Shown: positions 26,686 to 35,461, counted from the first letter of the stretch. The stretch: DNA of 64,000 bases from Lutispora thermophila DSM 19022 (GCF_900142105.1 NZ_FQZS01000004.1:62001-126000), one strand, 5' to 3'. Numbers and translations are program-made. The notes: generated from the sequence alone by a model not told the origin.

Positions 26686-27810
26686 TTAGCGACTAGAGAC
26701 TGATTCATATACTTCTATGGTATCCTTAACCGTCTTATCCCAGGAATACAGCGCAGCCCTTTCCAATGCTTTTTTTCTCATGTCTGCATAAAGTTTCTCG
26801 TCTTCTACAAGACGAAGCATGTTATCACCTATAGCCTCATAATCATCAGGGGATACGGTTATGGCTCCGTCTCCCACAACCTCCGGCAAGGAAGTTACAT
26901 TGGAGGTTATGACGGGAGTCCCGCAGGCCATGGACTCAACTACAGGCAAGCCGAAGCCTTCATATAGAGAAGGATATACAAAGACAGACGCAGCGTTATA
27001 GAATAATGGCATATCATCTACAGGTATGAAACCGGTGAATATGCAATCATTGCTGATTTTAAGAAGATGACTGAGAGTTACAAGGTCATCATAAGATCGG
27101 CCTTGCTTTCCTAAAATCACTACTTTGTAATCCTTTTTCAACTTATCTTTCATATAGGCATAGGCTAAAAGCAGTGATTTAATGTTCTTTCTTGGATTAA
27201 AACCGCCTACATAAAGAAAAAAATCATTTTCTATGCCATATTTCTCTCTTATGTAAGCCTTTGCCAACTGTTTATCCACAGGAGAATAAATATCTTCTGC
27301 CGCCAATTTGCTTACAAATACTTTATCTTCAGGTATGCCCAGCTCTCGGCAGATATCGGACTTGGAAAATTCAGAAACCGTAAGGAAGGCATCGCTTTTA
27401 TCCAATATTTCAGGTATGCTGTCTAAAAACTTTTGACGATAATATGGTCCTACCGTTTCCGGCATGGTAATGGGTATTACATCATGAAGGGTCACTACAA
27501 AGGGACAAACCTTCTCTCTAGGCATTCCAATGCCGTTTTGTGGTATATGATACAAGTCCACTTTTCTATCGAGAAGTACTTCTTTTATCTCAAGCTCTTC
27601 CCAAAACCTATCCTTTCTCACATTGCCCACAGGAGTTTCGTGAAAATTTTGTCCCCAGATAAAACTGTAATCTGAATCCTTAGGAACCAAAACATAATAG
27701 TTATTTTTACGATCCAACTGGCATTGCTTGTGAATAAGTTGGTACACATATGTGCCGATGCCTGTTCCTCGGTACCAATATGCAGCCCTGGCGTCTATAC
27801 CGATGATCAT
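26686..27810 (-). CDS. GT4-family glycosyltransferase, second paralogue
   Basis: 374 residues from ATG 27810, chosen because GGAGGTGG lies just upstream and because the paralogue starts the same way (IIGIDARAAYWYRGTGIGTY). GT-B fold: LYHIPQNGIGMPR, FVVTLHDVIPITMPETVG, FLYVGGFNPRKNIKSLLLAY, CIFTGFIPVDDMPLFYN, and SLYEGFGLPVVESMACGTPV with the EX7E glutamates. Donor sugar unknown. Divergent from the fourth CotS gene across the DnaA-box region. Together with the gene at 21348 it brackets the first three CotS-family genes. Confidence 0.9.
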   Translation of the reverse strand: MIIGIDARAAYWYRGTGIGTYVYQLIHKQCQLDRKNNYYVLVPKDSDYSFIWGQNFHETPVGNVRKDRFWEELEIKEVLLDRKVDLYHIPQNGIGMPREKVCPFVVTLHDVIPITMPETVGPYYRQKFLDSIPEILDKSDAFLTVSEFSKSDICRELGIPEDKVFVSKLAAEDIYSPVDKQLAKAYIREKYGIENDFFLYVGGFNPRKNIKSLLLAYAYMKDKLKKDYKVVILGKQGRSYDDLVTLSHLLKISNDCIFTGFIPVDDMPLFYNAASVFVYPSLYEGFGLPVVESMACGTPVITSNVTSLPEVVGDGAITVSPDDYEAIGDNMLRLVEDEKLYADMRKKALERAALYSWDKTVKDTIEVYESVSSR

Positions 27811-27900
27811 CAAGCCACCTCCGCAATATTCTATGCTCACTACTTTATAATATGTTTCTTTCAATTTTAATTGACAGTGACTAATAAATATTTAAGAAAG

Positions 27901-28014
27901 TTATCCACAAATTGTGGATATATACAAGCTGTTGAGATTCAACCGATACATATTTGGCTTTGTTATCCACTAGATTATTGGCTTATTCACAGAATGTGTA
28001 TATGTTGTGGATAA
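27901..28014. promoter_or_regulatory. Cluster of five DnaA boxes in a divergent intergenic region
   Basis: TTATCCACA at 27901-27909 (perfect, +); TGTGGATAT at 27914-27922 (minus-strand box, one mismatch), the two forming the 9-1-9 palindrome TATCCACAA/TTGTGGATA; TTATCCACT at 27963-27971 (one mismatch); TTATTCACA at 27983-27991 (matches TTATNCACA); TGTGGATAA at 28006-28014 (perfect, -). AT-rich flanks lie on both sides (27880-27900 and 28015-28090). dnaA and dnaN are not in the window, so this is either a DnaA-titration/regulatory cluster or an origin-like site. Confidence 0.8.
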
Positions 28015-28103
28015 CTTGTTAAGAAATTATAGATAATTTGTTAATAATGAAAACCTTCATTTCATATTATTAAAAGATATGAATTATCGTAGGAGGATTC
28101 ATT

Positions 28104-29096
28104 ATGAATATAGAAGCTATTGCATCAAGGTTTGAAACCAGGGTTATGGAAATCAAACCTTTGAGAGGCGTCTATCTGGCATATACAGATAAGGGGCCTA
28201 AGATAATAAAGCAATCCAAAAAAGAACCCGAGAAACTTCTATATATTCATGGTTTAAAAGAATATATATACAAGAGAGGATTTCCGAATCTGGATAGGTT
28301 TTTAATTTCAAACCAAGGACTGCCTTTTGTAATAGAAAAAGGCAAAATATTTGTTATGGAAGATTTCATAGCCGGAAGAGAATGCAGCTTTTTGAATCCT
28401 TATGACAGGTCGGCGGCCATGAGGACTTTGGCTCAACTTCATATTTATGGACAAGGGTACATACCTCCCACGGGAGCAGCAGAAAGAAATGATATAGGCA
28501 AATGGGAAAAGAATTACCTTAGAAAGATAAACGATTTAGCTGAGATGAAAGAAAACACAAAGAAAAAGAAACATAAGGATGATTTTGACAAAATGTTTTT
28601 GGAAGATGTGGACTTTTTTATGGAAATGGCCTGGAGAGCCTATGACACCCTGAGAAACTCACGATACAAGTTGTTGTGCAAAGCTGCCGAAAGTTTAAAG
28701 CCCATATGCCATCATGACTATACATATCACAATATAATTATCAGCGAGAGAGGCTTGATAAACGTAATAGATTTTGACTACAGCTGCCATGAGTTGCCAT
28801 GTTATGATATAGCCGCCGTAATTCAGAGGGTCATGAGGAGATTTTCTTTCAATATTGACATAGCTATTGATATGTTGATGGATTATGACAGGATAAAGCC
28901 CATTACTGACGATGAACTTATTCTCATACTTTCACTGTCCGAGTTTCCCCAGAGATTCTGGAGGATCACAGATAGATATTACAACGGAAAAACCCAATGG
29001 TCCAAGAAAAAATTTATAAAGAAATACCATGAAGCAGTAGATGATAAAATATTCATGTTGGATTTTGCAAATAAGTTGAGGAATATAATAACCTAA
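28104..29096 (+). CDS. CotS-family spore coat kinase-like protein, paralogue 4
   Basis: 330 residues. AGGAGG precedes the ATG. Kinase-like fold with catalytic loop ICHHDYTYHNIII (about residue 202) and metal motif NVIDFDYSCHELPCYDIA; both catalytic Asp residues are kept. Signature SLSEFPQRFWRITDRYYNGK matches the family end. More distant from paralogues 1 and 3 than they are from each other. Stands apart from the other three across the GT4 gene and the DnaA-box region, and leads into yabG with 82 bases between, so it may be transcribed in the mother cell with or next to yabG. Confidence 0.87.
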   Translation: MNIEAIASRFETRVMEIKPLRGVYLAYTDKGPKIIKQSKKEPEKLLYIHGLKEYIYKRGFPNLDRFLISNQGLPFVIEKGKIFVMEDFIAGRECSFLNPYDRSAAMRTLAQLHIYGQGYIPPTGAAERNDIGKWEKNYLRKINDLAEMKENTKKKKHKDDFDKMFLEDVDFFMEMAWRAYDTLRNSRYKLLCKAAESLKPICHHDYTYHNIIISERGLINVIDFDYSCHELPCYDIAAVIQRVMRRFSFNIDIAIDMLMDYDRIKPITDDELILILSLSEFPQRFWRITDRYYNGKTQWSKKKFIKKYHEAVDDKIFMLDFANKLRNIIT

Positions 29097-29113
29097 GTCG
29101 AAAAAAACTCATG

Positions 29114-29143
29114 TCACCCCGATTATGGAGATTTCATACTATG
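29114..29143 (+). promoter_or_regulatory. Candidate sigma-K promoter of yabG
   Basis: CACC at 29115-29118 and CATACTATG at 29135-29143, 17 bases apart from CAC to CATA. The consensus is AC at -35 and CATANNNTA at -10; one base differs. Fits yabG, a late mother-cell gene in Bacillus. A short stem (ATACTATGTAGTAT) overlaps the -10. Confidence 0.4.
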
Positions 29144-29178
29144 TAGTATAACATCCAAAAGGATAGGGGTGAGACTAA

Positions 29179-30054
29179 GTGGCAATTAAACTTGGCGATT
29201 ATGTGGGGAGAAAATCCTATGGTTGCGATGTAATCTTCAAGGTATGCGATATAGAAGAAAACAGAGATGAAGGAAGGAGATTCCTGCTTAGGGGTGTAAA
29301 TGTAAGGCTTCTGGCAGACTCCCCGGAAACAGACCTGATAGTCTTGTCAGAGAAAGAAGTAGCCCAGGATAGAGAAGTATTTGCAAGGAAACTGGAAACA
29401 TCAAGCAAAAGCAGAAAAACCAAAAAAAGGGGAGGGCTAAGTAGACAAGGTAGTAACAAATTTGTGCGACCTGGCAGGGTTCTTCATTTGGATGGTGACG
29501 GTGAGTATCTCAAGCTATGTTTGAAGGAATATGAAAATATGGGCATTGAAGCCTTTGGATATGATTTAAGGGAACAGGAGCAGCCGAAATATATAAAGAC
29601 GCTGCTTCAGAAAATTAAACCTGATATTCTGGTGATCACAGGGCATGACGGCTTATTAAAGGATAGCAAGGATTTGGCTGATATCAAAAGCTACAGAAAC
29701 TCCGGCAGCTTTATCCAGTCTGTGAAAGAGGCAAGAGAAGTGCAACCCTCGTTGGATGAACTTGTAATCATCGCAGGAGCATGTCAGTCTCATTATGAGG
29801 CAATATTGAAGGCTGGAGCGAACTTTGCCAGTTCCCCCGACAGGATATTGATACATGCTCTGGACCCTGTAAAAGCTTGTGGCAAAGTGGCACTAACACC
29901 TATAGATAAAATCGTATCCCCTGAGGAAATATCAAAGCTGACCGTATCAGGAATTGATGGAATAGGAGGACTTCAGACCAGAGGTAAGCTTAGAGACGGC
30001 GCTCCTAAACCCCGCTATAATTACAAGCAGGGAGGAGACGCAAATGCAGTGTAA
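29179..30054 (+). CDS. yabG: Sporulation-specific protease YabG
   Basis: 291 residues, GTG start after GGGGTGAG. YabG processes coat proteins such as SafA in the mother cell. The N-terminal SH3-like region (KLGDYVGRKSYGCDVIFKV) and the C-terminal protease region are family typical: VLHLDGDGEYLKLCLKEYEN, LVITGHDGLLKDSKD, IIAGACQSHYEAILKAGANF with the candidate catalytic Cys, SSPDRILIHALDPV. A Ser/Lys/Arg-rich insertion lies at about 70-92. It is ten bases overlapped by the next gene. The order yabG-(spoIID fusion)-veg resembles yabG-veg in Bacillus. Confidence 0.93.
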   Translation: MAIKLGDYVGRKSYGCDVIFKVCDIEENRDEGRRFLLRGVNVRLLADSPETDLIVLSEKEVAQDREVFARKLETSSKSRKTKKRGGLSRQGSNKFVRPGRVLHLDGDGEYLKLCLKEYENMGIEAFGYDLREQEQPKYIKTLLQKIKPDILVITGHDGLLKDSKDLADIKSYRNSGSFIQSVKEAREVQPSLDELVIIAGACQSHYEAILKAGANFASSPDRILIHALDPVKACGKVALTPIDKIVSPEEISKLTVSGIDGIGGLQTRGKLRDGAPKPRYNYKQGGDANAV

Positions 30055-31429
30055 TATATTCGATTGGGAAAACTCCAAAGGCTTCTCCCTCGACTTAGAT
30101 GAGTTGATAGGCAGAATGGCTGCCATTAACATTAAGGATACTTTTCATATAGAAACTGTCAAATGTTTTGCCATAATTGCCAGGACGGAATTGGCAAGGA
30201 AGCTTAATATATATGGCGGACATGGCTGTGAGAAGCACAACGGATATACTCTCTGCACCGAACCCGGTCACTGTCTTGAGTTTGGCCTGCCGAAAATAAA
30301 TGTAAGTGAGCGGATAGCACAGGCTGTAAAGGACACAAAAAATTTGATAATAACTTTTGATGGGAAACCTATAAAACCATATTATCATTACAGATGCGGC
30401 GGTTCCACTGAAAACTCTGAGAATGTTATAGGAAGCCGCATCACCTATTTAAGGAAGATTTTTTGCGAATACTGTGAAGGATTCGATGATGAAGAAAAGG
30501 ATAAGTTCTTTACTCTGGAAGATTTGGAAAGACTATTGAATGTAAGAATAGAGAAACCCAAGGATATTTACTATAATATAAAAGGTATTTTTGAAAATCT
30601 TGATATAGATGATCAAGGAAGGATAAAATCCCTTGAAATAGGAGGAAAATTTTTTAAAGGGACAGAGATAGTGGAGAAGCTGGGGTTGAACTCTACCAGG
30701 TTTAATTATATGCCTGTGAGATTCCTCATCAGCTGCATAGGCACAGGCCATGGCTTAGGACTTTGCATAACCGGAGCAGAAGAAATGGCTAGAAGAGGGA
30801 TGGATTATGGGAAAATACTCCATTATTATTATACAGGTATCAAAATTGAAGAAATGGAACTTCCGGAGGGAAATAAGCCCCTCAAGGGCAAAATAATAGT
30901 TCTTGACCCTGCATCGGGAGAAGGAGACATTTATGAAGCTAAAGGCCCGAAGGGTACGAGAGAAGGGGAAGTAAACCTGGCTATAGCTCAGGAGATAGAA
31001 AAACTTCTGAAAGAAACGGGAGCCAAGATCTATCTCACAAGAAGAGACAAAGAACATGTACACCTGTGCGACAGAGCAGAAATATCAAATAGAGTAAAGC
31101 CTGATTTTTTTATATCCATTTGCCAAAGAACATTTCCTAACCAAAGCGCTTCAGGTACTGAAGCATACTGCTACAGAGATGATAAAGAAGCTACAAATCT
31201 GGGAAATATTATACTTCAGAATGTTTCCAAAGAGCTGGAAAGCAGAAACAGGGGACTCAGAATTGCAGATTTCTACATGCTTAAGGAAGTAAAATGCAGC
31301 ACTCTTCAAATAAATCTGTTATATATAACAAATCCCGAGGATGAAAGCAAGCTGACAGACCCGGATATGAGAAAGAAAGCAGCTAAGGCCATAGCACAGA
31401 GCATCATCGACTATTTTGATTCCAATTGA
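30044..31429 (+). CDS. SpoIID-like domain fused to a degenerate Amidase_3 domain
   Basis: 461 residues. Residues about 1-270 match the SpoIID lytic transglycosylase fold: HIETVKCFAIIARTELARKL keeps the Glu of the family motif E-x-x-K-x-x-A-x-x-A-R-T, with HYRCGGSTENSENV and GTGHGLGLCITGAEEMARRG further on. Residues about 283-461 match Amidase_3 (IIVLDPASGEGD, EVNLAIAQEIEKLL, ISICQRTFPNQSASGTEAYC). The usual DPGHGG is DPASGE and SIHxNA is SICQRT, and the Glu near the end is replaced (LLYITNPED), so the zinc site appears lost. In Bacillus SpoIID works with the separate amidase SpoIIP during engulfment; here the amidase part may only bind peptidoglycan. Overlaps yabG by 11 bases. Confidence 0.82.
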   Translation: MQCNIFDWENSKGFSLDLDELIGRMAAINIKDTFHIETVKCFAIIARTELARKLNIYGGHGCEKHNGYTLCTEPGHCLEFGLPKINVSERIAQAVKDTKNLIITFDGKPIKPYYHYRCGGSTENSENVIGSRITYLRKIFCEYCEGFDDEEKDKFFTLEDLERLLNVRIEKPKDIYYNIKGIFENLDIDDQGRIKSLEIGGKFFKGTEIVEKLGLNSTRFNYMPVRFLISCIGTGHGLGLCITGAEEMARRGMDYGKILHYYYTGIKIEEMELPEGNKPLKGKIIVLDPASGEGDIYEAKGPKGTREGEVNLAIAQEIEKLLKETGAKIYLTRRDKEHVHLCDRAEISNRVKPDFFISICQRTFPNQSASGTEAYCYRDDKEATNLGNIILQNVSKELESRNRGLRIADFYMLKEVKCSTLQINLLYITNPEDESKLTDPDMRKKAAKAIAQSIIDYFDSN

Positions 31430-31741
31430 GAAACTAAAGCAAATTGATAAGGAGAAATTTGCAGCCTCATGGGGTTGAAGACAAACAGCTTCAATTCCAT
31501 GAGTATTAGTTTTTGCTTAAGAAAAAATTGAAGCAATGAAGAGATGAAGATAGTCTAAATCTATGAACATGGCTGTTGGATTGGAAATGAAGAATAATAA
31601 ATAAAAGTTTTTATAAGAATATTTGAGGGATATATTGTAGACCTGTCGTAACATGCCGATTTTTGTTTATGCCTCTTAATTTTCCTTAAAAAATATATTT
31701 GACTTAATCATACAGCATCTGATATAATATTTGACCCAAAT
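31430..31741 (+). other. Non-coding stretch between the SpoIID fusion and veg
   Basis: No gene. It holds a structured hairpin (31466-31503, listed separately) and AT-rich sequence without recognisable motifs up to the veg promoter at 31742. Confidence 0.5.
31466..31503 (+). terminator. Long hairpin after the SpoIID fusion gene
   Basis: CTCATGGGGTTGAAG pairs over all 15 positions with CTTCAATTCCATGAG (two G-U pairs), loop of eight bases, followed by TATTAGTTTTT. A plausible terminator for the yabG operon. Confidence 0.5.
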
Positions 31742-31770
31742 TTGACATATTCCATAATATATGATAAAAT
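31742..31770 (+). promoter_or_regulatory. Sigma-A promoter of veg
   Basis: TTGACA at 31742-31747, 17 bases, TAAAAT at 31765-31770. The veg promoter is also a strong vegetative promoter in Bacillus. Confidence 0.8.
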
Positions 31771-31800
31771 ATTAGATGTTGGGAAGGAAGGTGATTTTTT

Positions 31801-32073
31801 ATGGCCTCAAAAAACAGCCTATCCCTCATCAAAAGGAATGTTGACATACATGTCGGGGAAAGAGTAGTGCTTAAAGCCAATAAAGGTCGAAAGAGAATAT
31901 CAGTAAGGGAAGGAATAATTGAAAAAACTTACCCTAACATATTCGTTGTACGAATAGACAGTGATGTTGCTGAAGACGCGGGCAGAGCAGTTTCCTATAG
32001 TTATTGTGACATATTAACGAATTCAATAGAAGTTTATCTTCATAAAGACAATATGAGAATAGGATCCATGTAA
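31801..32073 (+). CDS. veg: Veg-family protein
   Basis: 90 residues, the usual size of Veg. Family core: LSLIKRNVDIHVGERVVLKA, NKGRKRISVREGIIEKTYPN, then IFVVRIDSDV and SYSYCDILTNSIEVYL. An SH3-like small basic protein linked in Bacillus to biofilm gene control and to spore germination; its exact action is unclear. GGAAGGAAGGTG precedes the ATG. Has its own strong promoter and a short strong terminator, so it is monocistronic. Lies after yabG, as in Bacillus. Confidence 0.92.
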   Translation: MASKNSLSLIKRNVDIHVGERVVLKANKGRKRISVREGIIEKTYPNIFVVRIDSDVAEDAGRAVSYSYCDILTNSIEVYLHKDNMRIGSM

Positions 32074-32079
32074 ATAAAT

Positions 32080-32107
32080 GACTCCAAAAGGAGTCTTTAT
32101 TTTTTTG
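32080..32107 (+). terminator. Intrinsic terminator after veg
   Basis: GACTCC and GGAGTC with a four-base AAAA loop, then TTTATTTTTTT. Short, perfect stem with a long T-rich run. Confidence 0.9.
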
Positions 32108-32180
32108 AAATTTATGCAAGACACTATATAATATAATTAATTGATATATTTCTTATTTCTTAATTGAAAGAAGGGTTAGA

Positions 32181-33842
32181 ATGCAAGAAGAAATACTAAA
32201 GGATATAGAAAAGGAAATAGAGGATATTTTCTATTCCATGGTTAAGGTAAAAAGTGATACTAATACTGTATACGAAAAGAATATGGAAGGTTTTTATAGA
32301 CAATTATTTGACAGCATTGAATATTTTAAGCAAAGACCTGATGACTATGGCTTTTATCCCGTAGATAAAGATCCTTTAGGAAGAAATGTATTCTGGGCTT
32401 TAGTTAAAGGAACCGGAAAAGATACCATCATACTTATAAACCACTATGATGTTGTGGATGTCGAAGATTTTAAAACATTGAAATCCTGTGCTTTTTCACC
32501 TAAGGAACTGGAGAGGGAGCTTCTTTTGATTAAAAAGGATTTGCCGCAGGATGCCAGAGAAGATTTAGATAGCGGTGATTACATATTCGGAAGAGGTACT
32601 GCGGATATGAAAGGAGGGGCAGCGATCCAACTTGCTTTGCTAAAAAGATATGCAAAAATGAAAAATCTGAAGGGAAATATGCTGTACTTATCCGTACCTG
32701 ATGAAGAAAATCTGTCTGCAGGAATGAGAAGTGCCGTTGGGCTTATAGATGAACTCAGGCAAAAATTTGATTTGGAATATATGCTTATGATAAATTCGGA
32801 ACCCCATCAAAGAGTAAAAAAGGATACAGGCATCATATCAGAAGGTTCCGTAGGAAAGATTATGCCCTTTATTTATGTCCGTGGATATCTGTCCCATGCA
32901 GGCAAGGTTTTTGAAGGACTTAATCCTGTGAGTCTGCTCACCAGGATTGTAAGCAAAACAGAATTGAACCTGGAATTGTCAGATTTTATTGAAGGCGAAG
33001 CTTCTCCTCCACCCACATGGCTGCATATTAAAGACGGCAAGACTCATTATGACGTTTCCATGCCTCTGAGTGCCTATGGTTATATGAGCCTGTTGACTTT
33101 GGATAAGGATCCTGTAGTAGTTATCAATGCTATAAGGAAAATATGCATGGAGGCTTTTTCAGAACTGATAGACCACATGAATATGAAGTACGAAAAATTC
33201 TGCCATAATATCAACAGAACATATGAACCTCTGCCTTGGAAGCCCAAGGTTCTAACCTATAAGGAACTTTATGATGAAGCTAATGAAAATTACCCGGATG
33301 TTTTCATCCGGAAATATGATGAGGCATTGGCAGAAGCAGGAAGAAAAGTCGTGACAGGTCAGAAATCTATGGCAGATGTAAATTTTGACCTGGTTGAAAG
33401 AATTTTTGATTTCATAGATGATCTGTCTCCACGGGTAGTTATAGGACTAGCCCCACCATATTATCCCAATGTGTCCAATTTTAACATTGAGAATCTTGAT
33501 ATCAGGATTAAAAATATATCTTGTGATATAGCAAAATATGCCATGGAAGAATTCCAGCAGCCCTATGAAAGGGAATGCTTTTTTACAGGCATTTCCGATC
33601 TAAGCTATACTTATATAAAAAATGGACAGGAAATTGCTGAGAATTTGAAGGGGAATATGCCTTTGTATGGTTCCATTTACTCAATACCTTTTGATAAAAT
33701 TGAAAAAAGCTCAATGCCCTGTATCAACATTGGGCCTTGGGGAAAAGACTTACATAAGTTGACAGAAAGAGTCCTGAAGGAGGATTTGTTTTATAGAACT
33801 CCAAAAATACTCAATCATGTCATATCTTCTTTGATCCTATGA
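32181..33842 (+). CDS. rocB: RocB-like M20-family peptidase
   Basis: 553 residues, the long M20 form named after RocB of the Bacillus arginine-degradation operon. Metal-site motifs: ILINHYDVVDVED (His and Asp), GRGTADMKGGAAIQ (bridging Asp) and SVPDEENLSAGMRS (Glu pair). RGYLSHAGKVFEGLNP is the dimerisation-domain His region and CFFTGISDLSYTY the C-terminal ligand segment. The substrate of RocB is not known. AAAGAAGGG precedes the ATG. It sits directly upstream of the arginine deiminase genes, which supports a link to arginine or peptide use, but a strong terminator separates them. Confidence 0.85.
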   Translation: MQEEILKDIEKEIEDIFYSMVKVKSDTNTVYEKNMEGFYRQLFDSIEYFKQRPDDYGFYPVDKDPLGRNVFWALVKGTGKDTIILINHYDVVDVEDFKTLKSCAFSPKELERELLLIKKDLPQDAREDLDSGDYIFGRGTADMKGGAAIQLALLKRYAKMKNLKGNMLYLSVPDEENLSAGMRSAVGLIDELRQKFDLEYMLMINSEPHQRVKKDTGIISEGSVGKIMPFIYVRGYLSHAGKVFEGLNPVSLLTRIVSKTELNLELSDFIEGEASPPPTWLHIKDGKTHYDVSMPLSAYGYMSLLTLDKDPVVVINAIRKICMEAFSELIDHMNMKYEKFCHNINRTYEPLPWKPKVLTYKELYDEANENYPDVFIRKYDEALAEAGRKVVTGQKSMADVNFDLVERIFDFIDDLSPRVVIGLAPPYYPNVSNFNIENLDIRIKNISCDIAKYAMEEFQQPYERECFFTGISDLSYTYIKNGQEIAENLKGNMPLYGSIYSIPFDKIEKSSMPCINIGPWGKDLHKLTERVLKEDLFYRTPKILNHVISSLIL

Positions 33843-33848
33843 TTGCTG

Positions 33849-33886
33849 AAAGGCTTCTGTTGGGAATCTCCCACAGAAGCCTTTTT
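33849..33886 (+). terminator. Strong intrinsic terminator after rocB
   Basis: AAAGGCTTCTGTTGGGA pairs with TCCCACAGAAGCCTTT (one mismatch), three-base loop, T-run follows. Confidence 0.92.
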
Positions 33887-34222
33887 GTAACCTGTAGGAA
33901 GCATTTTTATGTAATTATTAAAAAATTTTAATGAAAAAAATAAAAATTTTTTATTCTTGGTTTTAAATTTTTATACATATATTGCATACAACTTGAAATT
34001 ACTATAATGAGAATGTATAAAAGACAAGGTATACATTGATTGAAAATTTTTAAATTAAATGCTTGCAAAAATTATTAGATAAATAAATATGCATTAGAAT
34101 ACACATAATAACTATTAATGAAAATTATGTAAATTAGCCCTGCTTGTTATAATCTAAAATAAAGTATATACTTAAGGTAAATTAAGTAAATTATCAACAG
34201 AAAATAGAAAGGAGCAATATAA
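33887..34222 (+). promoter_or_regulatory. arcA upstream region with promoter and inverted-repeat operator candidate
   Basis: 336 AT-rich bases without a gene. Candidate promoter: TTGCAT at 33982-33987 and TATAAT at 34003-34008 (spacing only 15). Just downstream, AATGTATA (34012-34019) and TATACATT (34030-34037) form a perfect eight-base inverted repeat with a ten-base centre, well placed to block transcription. A second -10-like TATAAT lies near 34147-34152. An arginine-responsive repressor (ArgR/AhrC) is a reasonable but unproven binder. Confidence 0.45.
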
Positions 34223-35461
34223 ATGGGTGATGAGACGCAGAGAGGTTTATTGAACATCACTTCGGAGATAGGCAAACTAAAAGCTGTTTTTCTTCATAAG
34301 CCCGGAAAGGAATTAGAAAGGCTTACTCCTGATTATTTACGCCAGTTGTTGTTTGACGATATACCATGGCTGAAACAGATGAGGATTGAGCATGATGAAT
34401 TTGCTAATGTGCTCAGAGAAAGAGGAGCTCAGGTTCTTTATGTAGAAGACCTGCTGGCGGAAGTGCTGCAAGATAAAGAAGTAAGAAAAAACTTTATTTA
34501 TGACTTGCTTAAGCAGTCCAAAATAGACAGCTTGGAACTTCATCAGGCCTTGTATGATTACATGTATAACAGAACTCCAGAAGAATTGGTGGAGATTTCA
34601 ATAGCAGGCTTGCAGAAAAAGGACGTTAATTTAGAAGACAGAGAATATAGCTTGACAGATTATATTGATGCAGATTATCCTTTATATATAAATCCTATTC
34701 CAAATTTATACTTTATGAGAGATCCTGCCGCTGTTATGGGCAATGGCATAAGCATAAACTCTATGCACACAGATGCAAGGCGCAGAGAACCAATGCTTAT
34801 AAAGTATATATACGAAAATCATCCTTTGTTTAACAAAGATCAATCACCTCTCTGGTATGACTATACCATACCCCACAGTTTGGAAGGTGGGGATATGCTT
34901 GTGCTCAGCAAAGAAGTTGTAGCCATTGGATGTAGCGAAAGGACATCGCCTCAGGCTATAGAAATACTGGCACGAAATCTCTTCTCAGGCATGAAGGAAT
35001 TAAGAGAGATAATTGCGGTTAGAATACCGCCTATCAGAGCCTTTATGCATCTGGATACAGTATTTACAATGGTGGACTACGATAAATTCACCATATATCC
35101 GGGAATTCAGGACAAAGTAGAAGTTTATAGGCTTACAAGAGGCAAAAACAATGGAATAACTGTTACACCTGAAACAGATTTAGTAGATACTCTGAAAAAA
35201 TCACTTAGAATTCCTTCAGTTAAACTCATAGAAAGCGGTGGAGGTGATGCCATTACTGCTGCAAGAGAACAATGGAATGACAGCACCAATACGTTGGCAA
35301 TAGCTCCTGGTGTAGTTGTGACATACAGCAGAAACGAGGCTTCCAATGAGGTTTTAAGGAAAAACGGCATAGAAGTTGTGGAAATTGACGGTTCTGAATT
35401 GGTAAGAGGAAGAGGCGGCCCAAGATGCATGAGCATGCCGCTATGCAGAGAAGAACTATGA
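34223..35461 (+). CDS. arcA: Arginine deiminase
   Basis: 412 residues, full length. It hydrolyses arginine to citrulline and ammonia in the cytoplasm. Conserved blocks: NPIPNLYFMRDPAAVMGN with the substrate Asp, PHSLEGGDMLVLSKEVVAIG, FMHLDTVFTMVDYD with the catalytic His, ESGGGDAITAAREQW, and the C-terminal GRGGPRCMSMPL with the nucleophile Cys402. AAAGGAG precedes the ATG. First gene of arcA-arcB-arcC; arcB starts 124 bases later after a stretch of intergenic repeats. Regulation possibly through the inverted repeat upstream. Confidence 0.96.
   Translation: MGDETQRGLLNITSEIGKLKAVFLHKPGKELERLTPDYLRQLLFDDIPWLKQMRIEHDEFANVLRERGAQVLYVEDLLAEVLQDKEVRKNFIYDLLKQSKIDSLELHQALYDYMYNRTPEELVEISIAGLQKKDVNLEDREYSLTDYIDADYPLYINPIPNLYFMRDPAAVMGNGISINSMHTDARRREPMLIKYIYENHPLFNKDQSPLWYDYTIPHSLEGGDMLVLSKEVVAIGCSERTSPQAIEILARNLFSGMKELREIIAVRIPPIRAFMHLDTVFTMVDYDKFTIYPGIQDKVEVYRLTRGKNNGITVTPETDLVDTLKKSLRIPSVKLIESGGGDAITAAREQWNDSTNTLAIAPGVVVTYSRNEASNEVLRKNGIEVVEIDGSELVRGRGGPRCMSMPLCREEL

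Noticed and set aside
27811-28103. Chromosomal origin oriC
   Set aside because: dnaA and dnaN are absent from the window and genes on the left are of mixed orientation; called a DnaA-box cluster instead.
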